Shown: positions 1-7,877, numbered from the stretch's first letter. The stretch is DNA of 19,021 bases from an uncultured Bacillaceae bacterium (GCA_904501845.1 CAJGCH010000026.1:1-19021), one strand, 5' to 3'. Numbers and translations: made by a program. Notes: a model not told the origin generated them from the letters alone.

Positions 1-837
1 AAGCTAATGGTTGCAATGATGATGGATGAACATGACACGATTGGTATCGACTGTGTGGCGATGTGTGTGAATGATGTCGTCGCACAAGGAGCTGAACCGC
101 TTTTCTTCCTTGACTACATCGCCTGCGGGAAAGCATTTCCGGAGAAAATCGAGACAATCGTCAAAGGCATATCAGAGGGATGCCTTCAAGCGGGCTGTTC
201 CCTTATTGGCGGGGAGACAGCTGAAATGCCTGACATGTACAGTCCAGAGGAGTATGATTTAGCCGGTTTTACTGTCGGAGTAGTTGAAAAAGGCCGGATG
301 ATTGATGGAAGCAAGGTTTCAGTGGGCGATTTGCTCATTGGTCTGCCTTCAAGCGGGATACACAGCAATGGCTACTCACTCGTGCGTAAGGTTCTGCTAG
401 AGGATGCGCGGATGGAGCCTTCCGCTTATGTGGATGAACTAGGCTGCACATTGGGGGATGAGTTGCTGCGCCCGACGAGGATTTACGTAAAGCCGGTGCT
501 TGCCGCGCTTGAAACAGAGGCCGTTCATGGAATCTCTCATATCACTGGCGGCGGATTCTTTGAGAATATTCCGCGCATGCTGAAGGAAGACCAAGGTGTG
601 GCGATTGAGGTTGGAACTTGGGAGATTCCGGCTATTTATCAGCTTTTGAAGGAGAAGGGCTCTTTGACAGATGAAGAGATGTATAACGTGTTTAATATGG
701 GGATTGGCATGGTTCTCGCCGTTGAGGCTGACAAGGCAGAGGCCGTGATTCATGTATTGGAACGTTTCGGAGAGCAGCCGGTTTGCATGGGAAGCGTTAC
801 TGGCAATCCAGGGGTCCATCTCACAGAAAAACGATAG
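1..837 (+). CDS. purM: Phosphoribosylformylglycinamidine cyclo-ligase (AIR synthetase), 5' end missing
   Basis: PurM closes the imidazole ring of formylglycinamidine ribonucleotide using ATP, giving aminoimidazole ribonucleotide in de novo purine synthesis. The frame is open from base 1, so the gene starts upstream. The 278 residues here are the larger part of a protein usually near 345 residues. Family signatures visible include the HDTIGIDCVAMCVND stretch near the start, GGETAEMPDMY around residue 70, the SSGIHSNGYSLV motif of the C-terminal AIRS domain, and HITGGGFFENIPRML. The stop is TAG at 835-837, and purN follows within 20 bases, so the two are co-transcribed in the pur operon. An in-frame ATG at position 7 is internal, not the true start. 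Identification is very secure; the missing N-terminus is only a window-edge effect. Confidence 0.97.
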   Translation, partial: KLMVAMMMDEHDTIGIDCVAMCVNDVVAQGAEPLFFLDYIACGKAFPEKIETIVKGISEGCLQAGCSLIGGETAEMPDMYSPEEYDLAGFTVGVVEKGRMIDGSKVSVGDLLIGLPSSGIHSNGYSLVRKVLLEDARMEPSAYVDELGCTLGDELLRPTRIYVKPVLAALETEAVHGISHITGGGFFENIPRMLKEDQGVAIEVGTWEIPAIYQLLKEKGSLTDEEMYNVFNMGIGMVLAVEADKAEAVIHVLERFGEQPVCMGSVTGNPGVHLTEKR

Positions 838-842
838 ATGAT

Positions 843-850
843 AAAGGGAG
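843..850 (+). promoter_or_regulatory. Ribosome binding site that fixes the purN start
   Basis: The purine-rich run AAAGGGAG ends five bases before the ATG at 856. An earlier in-frame ATG at 838 directly abuts the purM stop and would place this site inside the coding region. The later ATG is therefore preferred. Confidence 0.7.
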
Positions 851-855
851 AAGCC

Positions 856-1455
856 ATGACAAAGATTGCGATATTTGCTTCAGGGAGTGGAAGCAATTTT
901 CAGGCGATAGTGGAAGCGGTGCGTGCAGGAGATGTGCGTGTATCAGTAGAAATGCTGATTTGCGACCAGCCAGGAGCCTTTTGCGTGATACGGGCTGAAG
1001 AGCTGGGGGTGCCTGTATTAACATTCAGGCCAAAGGATTATCCTTCCAAGAAGGCATATGAAGAGGAAGTGCTTGCCGCTCTGCATGAAAAAGGGGTCGA
1101 ATGGATTATTCTTGCAGGGTTTATGCGATTGATTGGACCTGCTCTGTTAGAGGCCTATCCAAACAGGATCTTGAATATCCATCCTTCCCTTCTGCCAGCC
1201 TTTCCGGGAAAAGATGCAGTAGGGCAAGCCATTGCAGCAGGCGTGAAGGTATCCGGGGTGACGATTCATTATGTGGATGCTGGGATGGATACAGGCCCAA
1301 TTATTGCCCAGGAGGCCATCACGATTGAAGAGGGGGACGATGCGGCTCGAGTCCATCAGAAAATCCAGCAGGTTGAACACCGATTGTATCCAGCCGTTAT
1401 AGAAAAGGTATGTAATAGACAGGGGGAGCAGAAATGGCAACAAAGCGTGCATTAA
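856..1455 (+). CDS. purN: Phosphoribosylglycinamide formyltransferase
   Basis: PurN transfers a formyl group from 10-formyltetrahydrofolate to glycinamide ribonucleotide, the third step of purine synthesis. From ATG 856 it has 199 residues, about normal for the family. The N-terminal FASGSGSNFQ (residues 7-16) is the phosphate-binding turn. NIHPSLLPAFPG holds the catalytic Asn107 and His109, and DAGMDTGP holds the catalytic Asp145; these correspond to the Asn-His-Asp triad of the E. coli enzyme. A start at 838 would add six residues but has no ribosome binding site. The last 22 bases overlap the beginning of purH in another frame, which suggests translational coupling. The final residues (about 185-199) are polar and poorly conserved, as expected where the sequence is constrained by the overlapping gene. 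Confidence 0.96.
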   Translation: MTKIAIFASGSGSNFQAIVEAVRAGDVRVSVEMLICDQPGAFCVIRAEELGVPVLTFRPKDYPSKKAYEEEVLAALHEKGVEWIILAGFMRLIGPALLEAYPNRILNIHPSLLPAFPGKDAVGQAIAAGVKVSGVTIHYVDAGMDTGPIIAQEAITIEEGDDAARVHQKIQQVEHRLYPAVIEKVCNRQGEQKWQQSVH

Positions 1456-2969
1456 TCAGTGTATCGGATAAAACAGGAATTGTAGATTTTGCTAGAAAAG
1501 TGGCGAACCTCGGCTTTGAGATTATATCAACAGGCGGAACGAAAAAGGTACTCGCGGAAAATGACATTCCGGTTAAAAGTGTCAGTGAGGTGACCGGTTT
1601 TCCTGAAATCATGGACGGACGTGTGAAAACATTGCATCCAGCCATACATGGAGGGCTTTTAGGAAAGCAGGACAACGACTCACATATGCAGCAGCTAAAA
1701 GAACAAGGTATTGTGCCCATCCAGCTCGTATGTGTAAACCTTTATCCGTTTCAGCAGACTATTTCGAAAGCTGGCGTAACGGTCGAGGAAGCGATTGAGA
1801 ACATTGATATTGGCGGCCCGGCGATGCTGCGCGCCTCTGCAAAGAATCATGAATCAGTCGCCGTTGTTGTGGACCCGGCTGATTATGAGGCCGTCTTGAA
1901 TGGATTGGAGGCAGGCGAGCTTTCCTTAAAGGAGAGAAGACGTCTTGCAGCTAAAGTGTTTCGTCATACCGCTGCCTATGATGCGATGATTGCAGAGTAT
2001 ATGACGAATCTTGCGGAAGAAGAGCAGCCTGAGGCTGTTACGGTTACCTATACATTGAAGCAGCCCCTTCGCTACGGGGAAAACCCGCATCAAAAGGCTG
2101 CCTTCTACCAAAAGCCATTGGGCACGGCCTTCTCGATTGCGAATGCCGAGCAGCTTCATGGCAAGGAGCTATCCTATAACAATATCAATGATGCGGATGC
2201 CGCCCTCCAAATCGTGAAGGAGTTCGAACAGCCGGCGGCAGTGGCGGTCAAGCATATGAACCCATGCGGCGTCGGCACGGGAGACACAATTGCGAAAGCC
2301 TTCCAAAAAGCGTACGATGCTGATCCTACGTCCATTTTTGGCGGGATCGTGGCATTAAACCGTGAAGTAGATGCTCTGACTGCAAGCGCTCTGCATGAGA
2401 TATTCTTGGAAATAGTGATTGCTCCATCCTTCTCGGAAGAGGCGCTTCACATCTTGACCTCAAAGAAGAATATTCGTTTGCTTGCCGTTGATTTCAGTGC
2501 TAAGGATGTAAAGGAGAATAAGCTGACCTCGGTTGCCGGCGGTCTTTTGATTCAAGATTTGGATCATGCGACATTGGATGATTCCCAGATGAGGATTGCG
2601 ACAAAGAGAGAGCCGACTGAAGCGGAATGGGAAGCGCTGAAATTCGGCTGGAAAGTTGTGAAGCATGTGAAATCCAATGCGATCGTCGTGACAAATCGGC
2701 AAATGACGCTAGGCGTAGGCGCAGGACAAATGAATCGGATTGGGGCGGCGAATATTGCGCTTGAACAAGCGGGTGAGAAGGCAAAGGGAGCCATCTTGGC
2801 ATCTGATGCTTTCTTCCCGATGGATGACACCGTTGAAGCGGCAGCAAAAGCAGGTATTACGGCCATCATTCAGCCAGGAGGCTCCGTTCGTGATGAGGAC
2901 TCCGTTAAAAAGGCAGATGAATACGGTATTGCCATGGTCTTCACAGGCATACGTCATTTCAAACATTAA
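1434..2969 (+). CDS. purH: Bifunctional AICAR formyltransferase / IMP cyclohydrolase
   Basis: PurH carries out the last two steps to IMP: formylation of AICAR and ring closure of FAICAR. The 511 residues match the usual length. The N-terminal cyclohydrolase (MGS-like) domain spans about residues 1-190 and shows ISTGGTKK (31-38), GFPEIMDGRVKTLHP (55-69) and DIGGPAMLRASAKNH (125-139). The C-terminal transformylase domain shows RYGENPHQ (213-220) and AVKHMNPCGVGTG (271-283), where Lys273-His274 correspond to the catalytic Lys-His pair. The start lies inside the end of purN; AGGGGGAG at 1421-1428 is its ribosome binding site. purD begins 18 bases after the stop. Nothing unusual was seen in the protein. 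Confidence 0.98.
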   Translation: MATKRALISVSDKTGIVDFARKVANLGFEIISTGGTKKVLAENDIPVKSVSEVTGFPEIMDGRVKTLHPAIHGGLLGKQDNDSHMQQLKEQGIVPIQLVCVNLYPFQQTISKAGVTVEEAIENIDIGGPAMLRASAKNHESVAVVVDPADYEAVLNGLEAGELSLKERRRLAAKVFRHTAAYDAMIAEYMTNLAEEEQPEAVTVTYTLKQPLRYGENPHQKAAFYQKPLGTAFSIANAEQLHGKELSYNNINDADAALQIVKEFEQPAAVAVKHMNPCGVGTGDTIAKAFQKAYDADPTSIFGGIVALNREVDALTASALHEIFLEIVIAPSFSEEALHILTSKKNIRLLAVDFSAKDVKENKLTSVAGGLLIQDLDHATLDDSQMRIATKREPTEAEWEALKFGWKVVKHVKSNAIVVTNRQMTLGVGAGQMNRIGAANIALEQAGEKAKGAILASDAFFPMDDTVEAAAKAGITAIIQPGGSVRDEDSVKKADEYGIAMVFTGIRHFKH

Positions 2970-2987
2970 AAGGAGCGGTGAGGGACG

Positions 2988-4265
2988 ATGAAGATATTGG
3001 TTATTGGCCGCGGAGGCCGCGAGCATGCGCTGGCTCGCAAGTTCTTTGAGAGCAAGCATGTCGATAAGGTGTATGTCGCACCCGGCAATCCTGGAATGGC
3101 AGATGTCGCTGAACTTGTGGCCATTAATGAGACGAATCTCCAAGCCTTAGCGGATTTTGCTCGTGAGCGGGAGATAGGGCTGACCTTTGTTGGACCTGAG
3201 GTACCGCTCATGAATGGGATTGTTGATGAGTTTATGAAAGAGGACCTTGCCATCTTCGGTCCGACAAAGGCAGCGGCCATCATTGAGGGAAGCAAATCCT
3301 TTACGAAGGATTTATTGAAGAAATATTCCATCCCAACGGCTAAATATAAGACCTTCACTGAATTAGGACCAGCTGTTGCTTATGTGAAGGAACAGGGCAC
3401 ACCGATTGTCATTAAAGCAGATGGACTCGCTGCCGGTAAGGGGGTTGTCGTGGCAATGAGCGAAAGGGAGGCCATTGAGGCTCTTTTGGCCATGCTGCAA
3501 GATGGGAAATTTGGTGAGGCATCAAGCAAGGTCGTCATTGAGGAATTCCTTGTCGGACAGGAGTTCTCCTACATGGCTTTCGTTAATGGCGAGCGTGTGT
3601 ATCCAATGGAGATTGCCCAAGACCATAAGCGTGCATTTGATGGGGATAAGGGTCCGAATACAGGAGGTATGGGCGCTTGCTCTCCTGTACCGCAAATTAG
3701 TGAGACTATCCTTCAAAAGGCGCTTAGCGACATTCTTTTCCCGACCGCCAAAGCGATGGTTAAGGAAGGACGGCCGTTTACGGGCATCCTCTACGCTGGG
3801 CTGATAGCGACTGAAGGCGGCCCGAAAGTCATAGAATTCAATGCCAGATTTGGCGATCCGGAAACACAGGTTATCCTGCCGAGGCTTAAATCAGATCTTG
3901 TGGAAGTAATCGAGCATGTTCTTTTGGGACATGACTTTGAGCTGGAGTGGAAGGATGAAAGCGCGATTGGGGTCGTGCTCGCTGCCAATGGCTATCCTCA
4001 GGATGACTATGAGAAAGGAGCAGTCATTAAGGGGCTAAACTATGTGAACGAAGACTTGCACATTTATCATGCTGGTACTAAAAGAAATGCACAGGGAGAG
4101 TTCATCACGAATGGAGGCCGGGTGCTGCTTGTGACCGCTCTTGGGCCCTCTTTAGAGACTGCTAAGGAGAATGTGTATCGGGAGCTTGAAACCATTCAAT
4201 GCAAAGGCTTGTTCTATCGGCATGATATCGGTGATAAGGCGGTCTCGCATAGTTTGAAGGGGTAA
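2988..4265 (+). CDS. purD: Phosphoribosylamine-glycine ligase (GAR synthetase)
   Basis: PurD joins phosphoribosylamine and glycine using ATP, the second step of purine synthesis. The 425 residues are typical for the monofunctional Bacillus form. The N-domain begins with MKILVIGRGGREHALA. The ATP-grasp region shows SKSFTKDLL (102-110), KADGLAAGKGVVVA (143-156), GPNTGGMGA (222-230) and the metal-binding EFNARFGDPETQ (283-294). A C-terminal domain of about 100 residues follows. The ribosome binding site is AAAGGAG at 2969-2975 or the closer GAGG at 2980-2983; the ATG at 2988 aligns with the normal family start. It is the last gene of the pur operon here and is followed within 20 bases by a strong terminator. 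Confidence 0.98.
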   Translation: MKILVIGRGGREHALARKFFESKHVDKVYVAPGNPGMADVAELVAINETNLQALADFAREREIGLTFVGPEVPLMNGIVDEFMKEDLAIFGPTKAAAIIEGSKSFTKDLLKKYSIPTAKYKTFTELGPAVAYVKEQGTPIVIKADGLAAGKGVVVAMSEREAIEALLAMLQDGKFGEASSKVVIEEFLVGQEFSYMAFVNGERVYPMEIAQDHKRAFDGDKGPNTGGMGACSPVPQISETILQKALSDILFPTAKAMVKEGRPFTGILYAGLIATEGGPKVIEFNARFGDPETQVILPRLKSDLVEVIEHVLLGHDFELEWKDESAIGVVLAANGYPQDDYEKGAVIKGLNYVNEDLHIYHAGTKRNAQGEFITNGGRVLLVTALGPSLETAKENVYRELETIQCKGLFYRHDIGDKAVSHSLKG

Positions 4266-4284
4266 TTTCTTGGTGTCTTTTTGG

Positions 4285-4321
4285 AAGTCTATCATGCCGG
4301 CTGGTTATGATAGACTTTTTT
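4285..4321 (+). terminator. Rho-independent terminator of the pur operon
   Basis: A perfect 11-bp stem, AAGTCTATCAT (4285-4295) with ATGATAGACTT (4307-4317), surrounds an 11-base loop. Six consecutive T residues (4316-4321) follow and partly overlap the stem. It lies 20 bases after the purD stop, the expected place for the operon end. Confidence 0.93.
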
Positions 4322-4328
4322 ATGTATA

Positions 4329-4357
4329 TAGTCAGAGTTACAAGATAATGCTATAAT
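4329..4357 (+). promoter_or_regulatory. SigA-type promoter candidate with extended -10, distal to yerA
   Basis: TAGTCA (4329-4334) is followed after 17 bases by TATAAT (4352-4357), with TG at 4349-4350 forming an extended -10. The block AATGCTATAATAATTA (4347-4362) differs at one base from that in the pcrB promoter (7867-7882). A transcript from here would have a leader of about 285 bases before yerA, or could be a separate RNA. Confidence 0.5.
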
Positions 4358-4474
4358 AATTATTTTTCACCCCCCTAATTTACAGCTTATTAGTGAGATT
4401 ATTTACTCATCTATTATTATTAGAATAGTAATCTAAGGATTACAGTGGGCAAAAAAGGGATATGTAGAAGTGTG

Positions 4475-4503
4475 TTGAATGATGAAGCCGACCACTCATT
4501 ATA
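4475..4503 (+). promoter_or_regulatory. Weak SigA-type promoter candidate upstream of yerA
   Basis: TTGAAT (4475-4480), a 17-base spacer and ATTATA (4498-4503) make a passable but unremarkable promoter in A+T-rich DNA. It could be chance. Confidence 0.25.
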
Positions 4504-4563
4504 AGTGTGTTATTATGTTGGCATTTGCCATAGATAACTTTGGTGCGCTAAATCGAAAAAATG

Positions 4564-4572
4564 TGGTACAAT
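4564..4572 (+). promoter_or_regulatory. Extended -10 promoter candidate proximal to yerA
   Basis: TGGTACAAT gives a TG plus one-base extended -10 hexamer TACAAT (4567-4572). No good -35 sits at 17 bases; TTGGTG at 4540-4545 is too far upstream at 21 bases. A transcript would begin near 4579 with a leader of about 70 bases before yerA. Confidence 0.4.
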
Positions 4573-4634
4573 TATGAAAAGGCTTACATTTCCAGTGGGT
4601 GACGATAAGCTGTTACAGGTAATAGGGTTTGGTT

Positions 4635-4643
4635 AAAGGGGGA
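4635..4643 (+). promoter_or_regulatory. Ribosome binding site that fixes the yerA start
   Basis: AAAGGGGGA lies six bases before ATG 4650. An in-frame TTG at 4629 lies upstream of this site and would put it inside the gene, so the ATG is preferred. The resulting length also fits the family. Confidence 0.8.
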
Positions 4644-4649
4644 TTGTTC

Positions 4650-6395
4650 ATGCTTGAACAACGATATAGATGGAAAAACAAACAACTTAGAGAACATGTG
4701 AGCATTATAGATGGAAAGATGGCACCCACGATCGTATTGGTGAATGCCGTTTATTTGAATCAAGTATTTGAAGAGTGGATGAAAGCGAATATCTGGATTT
4801 ATAAGGATCGAATCATATATGTGGGAGATAAGATGCCTGAGATACAAGAGGGCTGTGAGATTATTGATTGCACTGGTCAATATTTGGTTCCTGGTTATAT
4901 TGAACCGCATGCTCATCCGGCACAGCTGTATAATCCGGTAACACTGGCAACGCATGCTGGCCAATTTGGTACAACGACGTTGATCAATGACAATATGACC
5001 TTGTTTACTTTATTGGAAAAAAGGAAAGCGTTTGCACTGCTGAAGGAGCTGCGGAACCTGCCCTACTCCATGTTCTGGTGGGCAAGGCTTGATTCGCAGA
5101 CAGAGCTGCGCAATGAAGAAGAAATCTTCTCACATGCGAACGTGAAGAGCTGGCTTGAACATGATGGAGTGCTTCAGGCAGGCGAATTGACTGGATGGCC
5201 GCGCCTGCTTGATGGCGATGACATGATGCTTCATTGGATGCAGGAAGCGAAGCGGATGCGAAAGAAGATAGAGGGTCATTTCCCTGGTTCCTCTGAGAAG
5301 ACGCTGGCGAAATTGATGCTGCTTGGAGCGGAATGCGATCATGAAGCGATGACAGGGGAAGAGGTCATTAGACGACTTGGACAAGGTTATCATGTGTCAT
5401 TACGTCATTCCTCCATACGCCCGGATCTTCCGGGAATTCTCGAATACTTGCAGGAATATGGACTAAAATCGTACGATAAGTGCTTCTTCAATACGGACGG
5501 ATCGAGTCCTAGTTTTTACAGGGAAGGATTTACGGACAGTTTAATAAAAATCGCGATTCAAAAGGGCGTGCCGTTAATTGATGCATACAATATGGCTTCC
5601 CTAAATATTGCGCGCTACTATAATATTGAGTATTTGCACGGGAATATTGCGACAGGGCGCGTGGCTAATATCAATTTCCTTAAAGAGAAGGATAACCCGA
5701 CTCCCCATTCTGTGTTAGCGAAAGGCCAATGGGTCAAACGGGATGGTGCCGCCTGTATGGAGCACGCATCTTCACTTCAATGGGCGGAATATGGGTTAAG
5801 TCCGCTTGAACTTGATTGGGACTTAACGGAAGATGATTTGCAATATTCCATGCCATTCGGAATCAATATGGAGAATAACGTCATTACGAAGCCATATTCC
5901 ATCCATATTGATATTTCGAGAGAAGTATTGGATATGAATCATGATGAATGTTACTTCACTTTTTTGCGAAGGGATGGACAAACGCGTATTAATACGCTGC
6001 TGAAAGGATTTGCAAGTCATCTTCATGGATTTGCCTCCTCATTCACTAATTCCGGCGATATTATCTTGATTGGCAAGAGCAGGAAGGACATGAAGCTTGC
6101 CTTCAATCGGATGAAGGAAATAGGCGGTGGAATTGTTATTGCGGAGAAGGGAGACATATTATTTGAGATGCCGCTAGAGCTTCAAGGGGTGATGTCTAAA
6201 GAAAGTTTGCCTGAATTAATCAAGCAAGAGAGCCGAATGAAGGAACTGCTTGCGGAGAAAGGATACCGGTTTGAAGATCCGATGTATTCGCTGTTATTCT
6301 TCACATCTACCCATCTTCCGTATATCCGGGTAACACAAGCTGGTTTATATGAAGTCATGAATAAATCTATACTCTTTCCGACTATAATGCGTTAA
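4650..6395 (+). CDS. yerA: Adenine-deaminase-like amidohydrolase (YerA type)
   Basis: From ATG 4650 the product has 581 residues, close to B. subtilis YerA. It belongs to the amidohydrolase superfamily near adenine deaminase, which converts adenine to hypoxanthine at a two-metal site. Candidate metal ligands are all present: His87 and His89 in VPGYIEPHAHP, Glu179 in AGELTGWP, His210 in EGHFPG, His231 in CDHEAMTGEE and Asp283 in NTDGSSP. A C-terminal half of about 230 residues follows the barrel, as in adenine deaminases. The substrate-side motifs differ: the IESS expected after the HxH is replaced by AQLYNP, and the usual TDDRHP appears as TDGSSP. The true substrate is therefore uncertain. 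Its position after the purine operon suggests a purine-related role, but this is inference. yerB follows after 56 bases with no terminator. Confidence 0.85.
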   Translation: MLEQRYRWKNKQLREHVSIIDGKMAPTIVLVNAVYLNQVFEEWMKANIWIYKDRIIYVGDKMPEIQEGCEIIDCTGQYLVPGYIEPHAHPAQLYNPVTLATHAGQFGTTTLINDNMTLFTLLEKRKAFALLKELRNLPYSMFWWARLDSQTELRNEEEIFSHANVKSWLEHDGVLQAGELTGWPRLLDGDDMMLHWMQEAKRMRKKIEGHFPGSSEKTLAKLMLLGAECDHEAMTGEEVIRRLGQGYHVSLRHSSIRPDLPGILEYLQEYGLKSYDKCFFNTDGSSPSFYREGFTDSLIKIAIQKGVPLIDAYNMASLNIARYYNIEYLHGNIATGRVANINFLKEKDNPTPHSVLAKGQWVKRDGAACMEHASSLQWAEYGLSPLELDWDLTEDDLQYSMPFGINMENNVITKPYSIHIDISREVLDMNHDECYFTFLRRDGQTRINTLLKGFASHLHGFASSFTNSGDIILIGKSRKDMKLAFNRMKEIGGGIVIAEKGDILFEMPLELQGVMSKESLPELIKQESRMKELLAEKGYRFEDPMYSLLFFTSTHLPYIRVTQAGLYEVMNKSILFPTIMR

Positions 6396-6451
6396 AATAA
6401 TAAAGAACAGTTGAATTAGCAAGAGAAGACTAACATGAGGAGGAAGAATCC

Positions 6452-7465
6452 ATGTTAAAGAAGATTTGTGCATCCATGATTATTTTCACCGTACTTCTCA
6501 CAGGCTGTAAGGCTAATGAAGAACCAGAATCACCCGTTAAAGAGGCAGGCAGAAATAGCGCTAACGAGGTTTATCCGCTGACAGGTTTAGAAGCGGAAGA
6601 GGGGGAGAATCACAGGGCAATCGCCGTCATGGTGAATAATCACCCGGCTGCGAGACCTCAATCAGGGTTGTCCAAGGCAGATGTGGTTTATGAGATTTTG
6701 GCTGAGAGCAATATCACGAGATTTTTGGCAATCTATCAGAGTGAATTTCCGGAGAAGTTTGGTCCTGTCAGAAGTGCCAGGGATTATTACGTTCGCTTGG
6801 CTAAGGGGTATGATAGCCTCTTTGTCTTTCATGGCTGGAGCCCAGAGGCGAAGAGTTTGATTGAGAGTAATTATATTGATAACATAAACGGGCTTAAATA
6901 TGATGGCACATTGTTTGAACGTGCTTCATTCCGCAAAGCTCCTCATAATTCCTATATTACATACGATCATGTGATGGAAGGAGCAGTGGAGAAAGGCTAT
7001 GATATGGATACCAGCGCCCCTGGTTATACTTTCATGTCAAAAGAAGAGGTGAAAGAAATCAAAGGGGATGACTATTCGAAAATCTCCGTTTCCTATGATT
7101 CCTCGAGTTTTGATGTGACCTATGAGTATAATGAGGACAACGAAACGTATTCCCGTTATACCGCAGGGGTGAGGACAGAGGACTATGACACCAATGACCC
7201 CGTTGAACTGGCTAATATTCTCATTATCGAAGCAGAACATGAAGTAGTGGACGATAAGGGCAGACGTGATATTGATTTGGAGAGCGGCGGCAATGCCTAC
7301 TTGCTCCAAAAGGGAAAACTCCTTAAAATACAATGGGAATCAAAAGATAATCGAATTGTTCCTGTATTAGACGGTGAAGAAGTGAAATTAGTGCCTGGGA
7401 AGACATGGATTAATGTTATGCCGACATCAGGCCTTACGCAGAGTGTGACACTCTCGAATAATTAG
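6452..7465 (+). CDS. yerB: Putative lipoprotein with DUF3048 domains (YerB family)
   Basis: The 337-residue product starts with a lipoprotein signal peptide: positively charged MLKK, a hydrophobic core, and the lipobox LTGC with the lipidated Cys at residue 19. It should be anchored on the outer face of the membrane. An acidic linker (about 20-45) leads to the N-terminal DUF3048-type domain, with HRAIAVMVNNHPAARPQSG, RFLAIYQ, GPVRSARDYYV and RKAPHNSY. The C-terminal part ends with GKTWINVMPT, characteristic of DUF3048_C. The biochemical function of this family is not known to me. A strong ribosome binding site (GAGGAGG, 6437-6443) precedes the ATG. Its TAG stop overlaps the ribosome binding site of yerC, so expression of the two is probably linked. 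Confidence 0.9.
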   Translation: MLKKICASMIIFTVLLTGCKANEEPESPVKEAGRNSANEVYPLTGLEAEEGENHRAIAVMVNNHPAARPQSGLSKADVVYEILAESNITRFLAIYQSEFPEKFGPVRSARDYYVRLAKGYDSLFVFHGWSPEAKSLIESNYIDNINGLKYDGTLFERASFRKAPHNSYITYDHVMEGAVEKGYDMDTSAPGYTFMSKEEVKEIKGDDYSKISVSYDSSSFDVTYEYNEDNETYSRYTAGVRTEDYDTNDPVELANILIIEAEHEVVDDKGRRDIDLESGGNAYLLQKGKLLKIQWESKDNRIVPVLDGEEVKLVPGKTWINVMPTSGLTQSVTLSNN

Positions 7466-7481
7466 GAGGAATAGGGCTCAT

Positions 7482-7781
7482 ATGCAAATTGACAAACTAA
7501 AAGGCAAAGAATTGGATCAATTATTCAATGCCATTTTATCGTTAAATGACTTAGACGAATGCTATCGTTTCTTTGATGACCTTTGTACGGTCAATGAAAT
7601 ACAATCATTGGCACAGCGGCTCGAGGTAGCGCGTATGCTTGAGGAAGGAAAGACTTACCACATGATTGAGAAGGAAACGGGAGCAAGCACAGCGACTATC
7701 TCACGTGTGAAACGCTGCTTGAATTACGGAAATGATGCGTATTCAATGGCGATTGGAAGATTGAAGGAAAAAGACGCATGA
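7482..7781 (+). CDS. yerC: TrpR-like DNA-binding protein (YerC/YecD family)
   Basis: This 99-residue all-helical protein belongs to the TrpR-related YerC/YecD family. The DNA-binding segment is about residues 45-80: AQRLEVARMLEEGKTYHMIE, then the helix-turn-helix core KETGASTATISRVKRCL, comparable with the reading head of Trp repressor. The tryptophan-binding function of TrpR is not implied, and the ligand and targets are unknown. The ribosome binding site AGGAGGA (7464-7470) begins within the yerB stop codon. A terminator lies directly downstream, so yerC ends the yerA-yerB-yerC unit. A role as a local regulator of these genes is possible but unproven. Confidence 0.92.
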   Translation: MQIDKLKGKELDQLFNAILSLNDLDECYRFFDDLCTVNEIQSLAQRLEVARMLEEGKTYHMIEKETGASTATISRVKRCLNYGNDAYSMAIGRLKEKDA

Positions 7782-7783
7782 AC

Positions 7784-7809
7784 AAGCAGTCCTCAAAAGG
7801 GCTGCTTTT
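7784..7809 (+). terminator. Rho-independent terminator after yerC
   Basis: AAGCAGTCC (7784-7792) pairs with GGGCTGCTT (7799-7807), nine pairs including one G-U, around a six-base loop TCAAAA. A short T tract (TTTT, 7806-7809) follows. It starts three bases after the yerC stop. Confidence 0.85.
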
Positions 7810-7848
7810 CTTATGCGGATAGAAGGATCTCGCAATTTTTTCTAACTC

Positions 7849-7877
7849 TTTGGTATCACAAGAAGGAATGCTATAAT
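7849..7877 (+). promoter_or_regulatory. SigA-type promoter of pcrB with extended -10
   Basis: The hexamer TATAAT (7872-7877) is preceded by TG at 7869-7870. TTTGGT (7849-7854, spacer 17) or TTGGTA (7850-7855, spacer 16) serves as -35. It sits between the yerC terminator and pcrB, giving a leader of about 30 bases. Confidence 0.75.

Larger units (their letters stand above)
4318..4649 (+). other. Long intergenic region before yerA, no convincing gene
   Basis: This stretch between the pur terminator and yerA is more A+T rich than its surroundings. It contains three promoter candidates (about 4329-4357, 4475-4503 and 4564-4572). It also holds a 6-bp hairpin GTAATC-TAAG-GATTAC at 4428-4443 with no T-run after it, a TGGCA-TT-TGCCA inverted repeat at 4519-4530, and a weak 5-bp pairing GCTTA/TAAGC at 4582-4586 and 4606-4610. 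I did not recognise a purine riboswitch or a T-box. The only small ORF noted (4482-4577, 31 codons) lacks a ribosome binding site. Confidence 0.6.

Noticed and set aside
2709..3143. Minus-strand open frame of 144 codons across the purH-purD junction
   Set aside because: It is antisense to two conserved genes and has no recognisable protein features.
4545..4557. PurBox-like AAATCGAA near yerA
   Set aside because: It matches only about 9 of 13 positions of the PurR half-site, and no second arm was found.
4482..4577. Small plus-strand ORF of 31 codons upstream of yerA
   Set aside because: There is no ribosome binding site, no recognisable peptide, and it overlaps the proximal promoter candidate.
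4318..4649. Purine riboswitch upstream of yerA
   Set aside because: Considered because of the purine context, but the conserved junction segments of the purine aptamer were not seen, and no terminator or anti-terminator pair precedes yerA.
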